The notes below the pieces were generated by a model that saw nothing but the letters and a program-made list of their open reading frames with translations, was not told the origin of the DNA and made no database searches. Below are positions 1-5,096 of a stretch of DNA of 7,441 nucleotides, in pieces. Source of the stretch: Actinomycetota bacterium (GTDB lineage Bacteria; Actinomycetota; Actinomycetes; Actinomycetales; Microbacteriaceae); contig RHAS01000036.1 in NCBI GenBank assembly GCA_010028615.1, positions 1 through 7,441 of the forward strand, given 5' to 3'. The position numbers and the translations under genes are program-made. Numbering within the stretch: the first letter of the stretch is position 1; each line of letters starts with the position of its first letter.

Positions 1-20
1 CAGAACCGACAGAGCAAGTA

Positions 21-25
21 GGAGG
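21..25 (+). promoter_or_regulatory. Ribosome binding site of the Cys-rich peptide
   Basis: GGAGG lies seven bases before ATG 33, the ideal spacing. This is the main argument that the short Cys-rich frame is an independent gene and not the C-terminus of an upstream protein. A TAG in frame 1 (19-21) touches it and could be the stop of an upstream gene whose last residues would be QNRQSK. Confidence 0.6.
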
Positions 26-32
26 TGTGACT

Positions 33-113
33 ATGTCAGAAGATAAGGAATGCAACTGCGGCGACAACTGCAACTGCAGTGCCAAGACCGAAGGCAAGAG
101 CTGTAACTGCTAA
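33..113 (+). CDS. Cys-rich 26-residue metallothionein-like peptide
   Basis: A very short ORF starts at ATG 33 and stops at TAA 111-113. It is preceded by a textbook Shine-Dalgarno GGAGG (21-25) seven bases upstream. The peptide has six cysteines, all in CxC pairs (C7/C9, C13/C15, C24/C26), each pair being C-N-C, with an acidic and lysine-rich remainder and no hydrophobic core. Six closely paired thiols in 26 residues are what a small metal-thiolate cluster needs, so a metallothionein-like role in binding Cu(I), Zn or similar soft metals in the cytoplasm is inferred; I recognise no named family. The next gene encodes a DUF305 lipoprotein, a family with a copper-binding member, which fits metal handling. 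Caution: the reading frame is also open from base 3 to the ATG, so this could be the tail of a longer protein cut by the window edge. The Shine-Dalgarno favours a separate gene. Confidence 0.62.
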   Translation: MSEDKECNCGDNCNCSAKTEGKSCNC

Positions 114-121
114 TTGATCAT

Positions 122-145
122 CTGGTGGGGTGATTGCCCCACCAG
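122..145 (+). terminator. Strong hairpin after the Cys-rich gene
   Basis: CTGGTGGGG (122-130) pairs perfectly with CCCCACCAG (137-145) around a six-base loop, TGATTG. It starts nine bases after the Cys-rich stop codon. Only a short, interrupted T run (ATTTA) follows, so it is a weak rho-independent terminator by the E. coli standard. In actinobacteria such hairpins without a U-tract may terminate or attenuate. Because the DUF305 gene starts only 18 bases later, it could also be a processing or stability element that sets different levels of the two genes. Confidence 0.5.
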
Positions 146-154
146 GATTTACCT

Positions 155-159
155 GGAGA
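155..159 (+). promoter_or_regulatory. Ribosome binding site fixing the TTG start of the DUF305 gene
   Basis: GGAGA ends four bases before TTG 164. No comparable site precedes TTG 134, which lies in the loop of the preceding hairpin. This decides the start and leaves a normal lipoprotein signal peptide. Confidence 0.55.
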
Positions 160-163
160 AATC

Positions 164-733
164 TTGATTCGCAAAATTATTGCATTGTTGATTGCACCTT
201 TCCTGCTTGCTGGATGCGGCCTAATTACTGTTGTTGAAGCCGACCATTCGCAGCACGGTGGCTTGTTACCTAAATTGACAGAGTTCTCTATGAACGATCT
301 AATGTTTGCTCAAATGATGATTCCCCATCACGAGCAGGCAATACAAATGGCTGAGTGGGCCAAAACCCGGGCAAGTGACCCACAAGTAAAGGAACTTGCC
401 GAGAAAATATTGGCCGAACAAGCCCCTGAAATTGCACTGATGACCGGCTGGCTGGAACAAGCCAAGCAAGCTGTCGGCGATCACTCTATGCACATGGACA
501 TGCAGGGCATGCTCACTGACCAAGAGCTTGCCAAACTCAAATCCTTAACCGGGGCAGAATTTGATAAGTATTTCTTGGAATCCATGATCAAGCACCATGA
601 AGGTGCTGTAGTTATGGCTAAGGATTTCTTAGATTCTAGTAATCAAAACGTGGTTGAACTTTTGCAAAGCATCATAGCGACACAAAATTCAGAAATTCAA
701 AAGATGGAAGATTTGCTGAATCCAGCTAATTAA
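164..733 (+). CDS. DUF305 family lipoprotein, putative copper-binding
   Basis: This is a 189-residue protein with an N-terminal lipoprotein signal: RK, a hydrophobic stretch, then LAGC with Cys18 as the lipidation site. It should be anchored outside the cytoplasmic membrane. The body carries the two DUF305 signatures, MMIPHHEQAIQMA (His55, His56, Met62) and SMIKHHEGAVVMA (His144, His145, Met151). A His/Met cluster, HSMHMDMQGM, lies at 107-116. DUF305 proteins are helical bundles, and one member, cyanobacterial CopM, binds copper, so metal sequestration at the cell surface is likely but not proven. I place the start at TTG 164: GGAGA (155-159) sits just upstream and the signal peptide begins there. 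A longer frame from TTG 134 would start inside the hairpin and put ten unlikely residues before the signal. The stop overlaps that of the convergent acidic-protein gene. Confidence 0.85.
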   Translation: MIRKIIALLIAPFLLAGCGLITVVEADHSQHGGLLPKLTEFSMNDLMFAQMMIPHHEQAIQMAEWAKTRASDPQVKELAEKILAEQAPEIALMTGWLEQAKQAVGDHSMHMDMQGMLTDQELAKLKSLTGAEFDKYFLESMIKHHEGAVVMAKDFLDSSNQNVVELLQSIIATQNSEIQKMEDLLNPAN

Positions 734-1086
734 TCATCCGATTCGTCTTCGTAGTCCCCGTACTCGTCATCGTAGTCTTCATGGTCATCGCCATCTTCGT
801 CTTCGTAATTTTCATCGTCGTCATCCTCTTCATCATCACCGTTATAGGTAGGTGGAGGAACGGTTGGCAACTCGGACGGGGTTGGGGTTGGGCTAATCGG
901 AAGAATGTCTCCTGGAACACTTGGCACTGTGTTGTCGATAGGTGCGAGTGTTTGCTGGGGCTGCATAACAGTATTTGTTGTGCTGCTCTCCTGCGGGGCT
1001 GAACTTACATTCACAGCAAGAGCTGATCCTGTTATTGCGGTTGCGCCGATTATTACACTGGCGATTGTTGATAGATTGAGAGACAT
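730..1086 (-). CDS. Exported Pro/Thr-stalk protein with poly-acidic C-terminus
   Basis: A 118-residue protein with no family I recognise. Residues 1-25 are an Ala/Ile-rich hydrophobic segment that looks like a signal peptide or a single membrane anchor, though with few N-terminal positive charges. Residues 28-80 are a low-complexity Ser/Thr/Pro/Gln stretch, probably an extended stalk. Residues 84-118 are 26 Asp or Glu out of 35, with four tyrosines and one histidine spaced through them. The layout fits a secreted or surface protein whose tail binds divalent cations such as Ca2+, or acts as an electrostatic spacer; this is inference from composition. GAGG (complement of 1093-1096) sits six bases before the ATG and supports the start. 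It lies 79 bases downstream of the SDR gene on the same strand and may have its own promoter in that gap. Its stop overlaps the DUF305 stop by four bases. Confidence 0.72.
   Translation of the reverse strand: MSLNLSTIASVIIGATAITGSALAVNVSSAPQESSTTNTVMQPQQTLAPIDNTVPSVPGDILPISPTPTPSELPTVPPPTYNGDDEEDDDDENYEDEDGDDHEDYDDEYGDYEDESDD
733..837 (-). repeat. Low-complexity acidic codon tract
   Basis: This tract encodes the acidic tail of the exported protein, with GAT/GAC/GAA/GAG codons interrupted by TAC and TAT. On the + strand it reads as a run of TC-rich triplets (TCATC, TCTTC, TCGTC). The units are degenerate, not exact, so length may vary between strains through slippage. The long open frames on the opposite strand here are by-products of this composition. 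Confidence 0.6.
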
Positions 1087-1092
1087 TTTTTA

Positions 1093-1096
1093 CCTC
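1093..1096 (-). promoter_or_regulatory. Ribosome binding site of the acidic exported protein
   Basis: The minus strand reads AAAGAGGTAAAAA before ATG (1084-1086), with GAGG six bases from the start. This is a normal Shine-Dalgarno, in contrast to the leaderless-looking starts elsewhere in the window. Confidence 0.5.
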
Positions 1097-1165
1097 TTTT
1101 CAATTGCAAATCTATTACGACAACGCTGGAAAAACTCTCGGGTAAGTCTGCTTGTTTGCTGGGAA

Positions 1166-1825
1166 TTAAAAGTCTGAACTACTAAGGCTAGCCTTACCGT
1201 CTCGAACTGCTTCAAGGATGGTTTTCACAACATGTTCAGCAGTCATGCCTTGCGGGAAAGCTGGAGCCTGGCCGAAGATAGCTCTCGATGCAAGGCCAGT
1301 TTCGGTGTGACCAGGTTTTGCATCAAGAACTAAAACTTTCTTTCTTCTCAATTCCATCGCCAGACTGCTTAGGAAAGCTGCATTCGCAAACTTACTTGCC
1401 GTGTATGCACTCATACCTGGGAAGATCTTCTCCGAGACAATTCCATTGATCCCGACGATAAAAGCCTCATCGTTCAGTGCATGTAGCAACTTGCTGATTA
1501 GTTCGGCAGGACCCTGGTGATTTATCTGCATTAGTCTTGCCGCTAGATTTGCCGGTGTTTCCTCGGCTTTACCAAAACCAACCACACCAGCAGCTTGAAT
1601 AATTCCATCAAGCATTATGTTTTGCGAAATCAGATAGTTGGCCAATAAATCGATGCTGGCCGAGTCCTCGAGATCTAGCTTGAGCCTAAGGTCTGCCTCA
1701 GCCGGAATTTTGTCAGTATTTCTAGCAGCCGCTAAAACTGATGCGCCTCTAGCCGCAAGCTCCTTGACAAATACCGAACCTAAAGCGCCAGATGCGCCAA
1801 TAACTAGTATCTTTTTACTTTTCAT
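1166..1825 (-). CDS. Short-chain dehydrogenase/reductase with altered active site
   Basis: A 219-residue classical SDR fold. A Rossmann nucleotide-binding loop GASGALG (residues 10-16) follows the first beta strand. An AAG version of the NNAG motif is at 78-80, Asn102 matches the structural/catalytic Asn, and YTASK (141-145) supplies the catalytic Tyr and Lys. The Ser normally found 13 residues before the Tyr is Gly128: the usual NISS strand reads GING here. With Tyr and Lys kept but Ser lost, the enzyme may be slow, use a different substrate mechanism, or act as a binding protein; substrate is unknown. Arg35 after the second strand is compatible with NADPH preference. At 219 residues it is slightly short. 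No Shine-Dalgarno precedes the ATG; a -10-like CATACT ends seven bases upstream, so the mRNA may be leaderless. It diverges from the deacetylase gene with only 39 bases between starts. Confidence 0.85.
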   Translation of the reverse strand: MKSKKILVIGASGALGSVFVKELAARGASVLAAARNTDKIPAEADLRLKLDLEDSASIDLLANYLISQNIMLDGIIQAAGVVGFGKAEETPANLAARLMQINHQGPAELISKLLHALNDEAFIVGINGIVSEKIFPGMSAYTASKFANAAFLSSLAMELRRKKVLVLDAKPGHTETGLASRAIFGQAPAFPQGMTAEHVVKTILEAVRDGKASLSSSDF

Positions 1826-1831
1826 TAGATA

Positions 1832-1861
1832 AGTATGACTGGTTCAAGTGCCTATTGTTAA
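1832..1861 (-). promoter_or_regulatory. Putative leaderless promoter of the SDR gene
   Basis: On the minus strand TTAACA (1856-1861), an 18-base spacer, and CATACT (1832-1837) resemble -35 and -10 boxes. Six bases separate the -10 box from ATG, which would put the transcription start at the A of the start codon. The -35 box matches five of six consensus bases and the -10 four of six. No ribosome binding site is visible. Confidence 0.35.
1853..1858 (+). promoter_or_regulatory. Putative -10 of a leaderless deacetylase mRNA
   Basis: TATTGT (TANNNT type) ends six bases before ATG 1865, the distance expected if transcription starts at the start codon. AAGG at 1860-1863 is too close to the ATG to be a working Shine-Dalgarno. 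I see no convincing -35. This hexamer overlaps the -35 proposed for the divergent SDR gene. Confidence 0.35.
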
Positions 1862-1864
1862 GGT

Positions 1865-2563
1865 ATGGAACTGGATCGTAAGAGCTTCTTACTAGCAGCT
1901 AGCGCGGCCATAGTCCTGCCCGGTCAAGAAGCCCAAGCCAGAACCAGCCCTATCTACCAGTTACCTGAGTCTAAAACCAAGCGCTTCGCCTGGACCATTG
2001 ATGACGGGGTAAGTAATACCGCAGTCAAAAGTTATCTTGATTTAGCCGAGAAATATAATCAGCACCTTACTTTATTTGTAACTAGTTGTTATCCGAGTTG
2101 GCGCAAAAACAAATCGCAGATAAGCGATCTGCTAGCTCAAGGGAAAATTCAACTTGGCAATCACACTCTTAGTCATCGAGATTTGTCCACCGCAGCTGAT
2201 GCCATCGTCAGGAACCAGTTACAGCAGTGCCACGAGTTTCTGCTTGAGACTTATGGCTACGATGCCAGGCCATACTTTCGACCCACCTACGGATACTGGA
2301 CCAAGCACCTAATCAAATTAGCCGCCGAATTGGGCTATACGGTACCGGTGATGTGGTACGGGACCCTAGGCGATGGCTATAACCGTTCGCAGAAAAGCAC
2401 TCTCGAACTAGCCCATAAATGGGTGGTAAACAGGCGGATAGTCATTGATCACGCAAATGTTCCCAAGGGTCCTAACGAGCTATTACGTGTGGTTGAGTTA
2501 ATTAATAAGCGTGGCATGCGCTCAGTCACTCTGCGTGAGGCATTCGGACCCAACTATAGATAG
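1865..2563 (+). CDS. Exported NodB-domain polysaccharide deacetylase
   Basis: A 232-residue protein of carbohydrate esterase family 4, which removes N- or O-acetyl groups from cell wall or capsule sugars with a metal ion. The NodB motifs are present in order: TIDDG (44-48, catalytic and metal Asp46/Asp47), HTLSH (100-104, metal ligands His100 and His104), RPTYGYW (139-145, the RPxxG-type motif), a Trp at 164 with Asp170, and DH (195-196) near the C-terminus with the catalytic His. The N-terminus reads DRKSFL followed by a hydrophobic run and AQA before residue 27, so it is exported. The RKxFL form resembles a Tat signal with Lys for the second Arg, although Sec export is possible. The next gene starts seven bases after its stop, so they are probably cotranscribed. 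The actual sugar substrate cannot be read from the sequence. Confidence 0.87.
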   Translation: MELDRKSFLLAASAAIVLPGQEAQARTSPIYQLPESKTKRFAWTIDDGVSNTAVKSYLDLAEKYNQHLTLFVTSCYPSWRKNKSQISDLLAQGKIQLGNHTLSHRDLSTAADAIVRNQLQQCHEFLLETYGYDARPYFRPTYGYWTKHLIKLAAELGYTVPVMWYGTLGDGYNRSQKSTLELAHKWVVNRRIVIDHANVPKGPNELLRVVELINKRGMRSVTLREAFGPNYR

Positions 2564-2570
2564 GTAAAAG

Positions 2571-4148
2571 ATGCAAACTCATCGCCCCATTGTTTATTCC
2601 CGTCGCGGCGGAGCCGCAGCTAGCCAGCCGATTGCGGTGGCAGCGGCTTTGGAAATACTAAATCAGGGTGGTTCGTTCATCGATGCCGGCATTGCCCTTT
2701 CAGCGACAATCTCCGTTATTGAACCAGGTGCATCACAATTAGGCGGCGATGCATTCATGATTACTCATCACGCTGCTACAAAAGAGAACCTAGCCTTTAA
2801 TGGAAGCGGGGAAGCTTCACACTCAGCGATACCTTCAGCTTTTGATACAAAAATAGATCACCACGGTCCAAGATCTGGAACTGTGCCGGGGACTGTTTCA
2901 GCTTGGTTTGCAACTCATGAACGCTATGGCAAATTACCGATGGAGGTAATTCTCTCTCCAGCAATTAGATACGCCGAAGAAGGTTTTGCCGCCACTAGAG
3001 ATTTTGTTATGCGTATTGCGAATTTCAAGAAACTTTTTCCAGGAAATGATTTTTTTGCCTCGATGGGTATTGATAGCAATCTCGGTATCGGCGATGTGGT
3101 TATTCAAAAAGACCTAGCTAATACCTTGCGGCTGATCGCCAAGGGTGGCCGAGACGCATTCTATTTAGGTGAATTAGCCGATCTGATTGTTTCTGGAACC
3201 GATGGTTGGTTTAACCACGAAGATCTGGCTAAACATCAAACCAGGGTTGAAGCTCCGCTGACAGTTGATTACCGTGGCTATCGAGTGCACGGGCAGCCAC
3301 CACCAACTCAAGGCATGATTTTGCTAGAAGAATTACTCCTAGTTGAAGCGGATGATTTAGCGGGTCTTAGTGAAGCTGAACGCATTCACTTGATGGTGGA
3401 AGCGAAGAAACTAGCTTTTCTTGATAGAAACGAAATTCTGGCTGACCCTGAATTCATCCCGGTCGATGTCGATCGGATACTAAGCGATGAACACATCCGC
3501 GCTAGAAGAGCTCAAATAAACATGTCGAGCGCTTGGAATGGGCCTGGTGCTGAAGTGTCCGAAGGATCAGACACCACCTACTTCATCGTGGCCGATAGTG
3601 AAGGCAATGCAGTGTCTTGGATCCAAAGCGTATTCCACGGTTTTGGTGGGGCTTTTGTGCCACCAGGAACCGGCATACTTCTAAACAATCGTGCTACCGG
3701 CTTTGATTTAGATCCAAATTCTCCAAACCTTATTGAACCGGGTAAGCGACCAGCACACACCCTAAATGCCTGGACTGTAACAAACCCTGATGGCTCGTTA
3801 CGTTTCGTAGGCGGAACACCTGGGGCAAATATTCAGGTGCAAACTAATTTCCAGTTGATTACCCAGTTGATTGATTTAAATCTTAATGTTCAACAAAGTT
3901 GTGAAGCACCGAGATGGCAACATCTAAATGGTGACCAATCTGCTGTTGAAACCGGTGCTGGCACTTTGCAAGTGGAAGCAAGATTCGGCGAAGAAGTAAT
4001 CAATGCACTAAAAGCAAAAGGGCACGATGTTTTAGTGCTGCCAGATTACGGACACGGTTCTTCAGTTCAATTACTAGAACTAAAAGAAAATGGAACTATG
4101 TGCTGGGGTAGCGATGTCAGAGTGGACGGAATAGCTGCCGGTATTTAG
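2571..4148 (+). CDS. Gamma-glutamyltransferase-fold Ntn-hydrolase, probably an amidohydrolase
   Basis: A 525-residue protein covering the full large and small subunits of the GGT family. Autocleavage is expected before Thr335 in GSDTTYF, and Thr335 would be the N-terminal nucleophile. The C-terminal GGTPGANIQVQTNFQ block (414 on) and CEAPRW (444-449) are typical of the family. However, the classical REtAP motif, whose Arg holds the alpha-carboxylate of glutathione, is replaced by NGSGEA (77-82), and the usual TTH is TTY. The glycine pair of GSPGG reads GA here. These points resemble the YwrD or oxamate amidohydrolase (HpxW) branch more than true glutathione hydrolase, so the substrate is open. 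There is no signal peptide, unlike periplasmic GGTs, so it should be cytoplasmic. A weak AGGT (2562-2565) precedes the ATG, suggesting coupling to the deacetylase gene. The stop overlaps the hutG stop. Confidence 0.82.
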   Translation: MQTHRPIVYSRRGGAAASQPIAVAAALEILNQGGSFIDAGIALSATISVIEPGASQLGGDAFMITHHAATKENLAFNGSGEASHSAIPSAFDTKIDHHGPRSGTVPGTVSAWFATHERYGKLPMEVILSPAIRYAEEGFAATRDFVMRIANFKKLFPGNDFFASMGIDSNLGIGDVVIQKDLANTLRLIAKGGRDAFYLGELADLIVSGTDGWFNHEDLAKHQTRVEAPLTVDYRGYRVHGQPPPTQGMILLEELLLVEADDLAGLSEAERIHLMVEAKKLAFLDRNEILADPEFIPVDVDRILSDEHIRARRAQINMSSAWNGPGAEVSEGSDTTYFIVADSEGNAVSWIQSVFHGFGGAFVPPGTGILLNNRATGFDLDPNSPNLIEPGKRPAHTLNAWTVTNPDGSLRFVGGTPGANIQVQTNFQLITQLIDLNLNVQQSCEAPRWQHLNGDQSAVETGAGTLQVEARFGEEVINALKAKGHDVLVLPDYGHGSSVQLLELKENGTMCWGSDVRVDGIAAGI

Positions 4149-5059
4149 CGCGCTAGAACCCCAGCTGCGGCTTCCAAAACCAATAGCGCTCCTAGTCGAA
4201 CTGTGCGCTGATCCGCGGTATCTTGGCTGCTGTCAATTTCAGTGATGTCTATCGAACGTACGCGCTGATCTTGACAGAGGAGTCTGGCAAATAAACGTAA
4301 TTCGTAAGCGCTGATTCCACCCGGTGCGCTGGCTGGAGTTGCTGGGACAAAACTTCTATCGCAAACATCAACATCAAAATCGATGTGAATTCGATCCGCC
4401 GTTACTGCACCGAGCGCTTTAGCAACAGCCAATTCAACTCCAAGCTTGGAAATTTCATCTCGACTAATTACCGTGATGCCGTACTCTTTAGCTTTTCTTG
4501 CATACTCCGGAGAATTAGAAAAATCGTTGATGCCAATCTGGATAATGTTTTTACCGGATAACCCAAATTCTTCAATCAATCTTCGAACCGGAGAGCCGTT
4601 GGAAATTCCAGTGCGGATGTCGTGGTGAGCGTCCAAGGTAATCAGGGCATCGGACTGCTTTAGAGCACCGCTTGCTACAGCATAAGTAATTGAGTTATCG
4701 CCACCGAGGGCAATAGCCAAGCGAGAGTGTTTGACCGCATTTTCGGTTAATTCTTTAGTCCTGAATTCGCCTTCTGGGCTATCTGGTTCCGCCACATCGC
4801 CAAAATCTAGGATCTTTAGCTTGCCTAGGTCACCATTTGCTGACTGCAGGCTGTAACGGGTAAGGGCTGCCCTAATCGCCTGCGGGGTTTGACCGGCCTG
4901 GCTGGGGGAGATGCTGGTGAGTTGAGCAGGGACGCCAAATAGCGCGATATCGCAATTATCCGTGCCGGCTTGAAGCCAATTAGCCGCTCTTGGCCAAAGC
5001 TCATCTTCGAGATGCATGAATTCAGTTTGGCAGAGCGTGCCAGTTTGCGCCAATGGCAT
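4145..5059 (-). CDS. hutG: Formimidoylglutamase-like ureohydrolase (HutG)
   Basis: A 304-residue arginase/agmatinase-superfamily protein. Its position next to hutU and hutI makes it the likely last enzyme of histidine breakdown, splitting N-formimino-L-glutamate into glutamate and formamide in the cytoplasm. The manganese-site motifs are GGDNS (119-123), DAHHD (143-147) and DFDVDVCD (227-234). The first normally reads GGDHS, so one His ligand is Asn122 here. The later ligands Asp143, His145, Asp147, Asp229 and Asp231 are kept, as is Glu274 in the DITEID block. The start is uncertain: the ATG at 5057-5059 has no ribosome binding site, and an internal ATG at 5015-5017 (residue 15, MHLEDELWPRA) begins exactly where family-like sequence starts. 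It converges on the GGT-like gene with a four-base stop overlap and diverges from hutU. Another ureohydrolase activity cannot be excluded without the context. Confidence 0.8.
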   Translation of the reverse strand: MPLAQTGTLCQTEFMHLEDELWPRAANWLQAGTDNCDIALFGVPAQLTSISPSQAGQTPQAIRAALTRYSLQSANGDLGKLKILDFGDVAEPDSPEGEFRTKELTENAVKHSRLAIALGGDNSITYAVASGALKQSDALITLDAHHDIRTGISNGSPVRRLIEEFGLSGKNIIQIGINDFSNSPEYARKAKEYGITVISRDEISKLGVELAVAKALGAVTADRIHIDFDVDVCDRSFVPATPASAPGGISAYELRLFARLLCQDQRVRSIDITEIDSSQDTADQRTVRLGALLVLEAAAGVLAR

Positions 5060-5073
5060 TTCTAGGGTGTGAT
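5045..5073 (+). promoter_or_regulatory. Possible promoter of hutU-hutI
   Basis: TTGCGC (5045-5050), a 17-base spacer and TGTGAT (5068-5073) lie such that transcription would start at or near ATG 5080. No Shine-Dalgarno precedes hutU. TAGGGT (5063-5068) is an alternative -10 of TANNNT type. Both matches are weak; the leaderless placement is the best support. Confidence 0.28.
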
Positions 5074-5096
5074 TGACCTATGAGCAATGTAGGTCA
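5074..5096 (+). promoter_or_regulatory. Inverted repeat across the hutU start, candidate operator
   Basis: TGACCTA (5074-5080) and TAGGTCA (5090-5096) are perfect inverted arms separated by nine bases, about 16 bases centre to centre, which suits a dimeric repressor contacting one face of DNA. The repeat spans the hutU start codon and the expected transcription start of a leaderless message. A bound protein there would block hutU-hutI directly and could also affect hutG. No regulator gene is in the window, so the cognate protein is unknown. Confidence 0.42.

Noticed and set aside
134..163. Upstream TTG start for the DUF305 gene
   Set aside because: It would begin in the loop of the hairpin and add ten residues ahead of a complete lipoprotein signal peptide. 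TTG 164 has a GGAGA site.
781..1177. Open frames on the + strand opposite the acidic-protein gene
   Set aside because: They come from the repetitive acidic codons and the signal-peptide region read backwards, have no plausible ribosome binding site and show no family features, whereas the minus-strand frame has a clear start and layered domains.
1183..1196. A 14-base perfect palindrome, TAAGGCTAGCCTTA, resembling an iron-box (DtxR/IdeR) half-site pattern
   Set aside because: It lies inside the 3' end of the SDR coding region, is shorter than the 19-base iron box and has the wrong half-site spacing. It is probably a chance result of the coded residues, at most a weak hairpin near the gene end.
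2571..4148. CapD-like role in anchoring poly-gamma-glutamate, suggested by the GGT fold beside a polysaccharide deacetylase
   Set aside because: The protein has no signal peptide or anchor, and no capsule synthesis genes are in the window.
4826..4832. A second TAGGTCA copy inside hutG
   Set aside because: No inverted partner lies nearby and it is within coding sequence, so it is most likely chance and not a second operator half.
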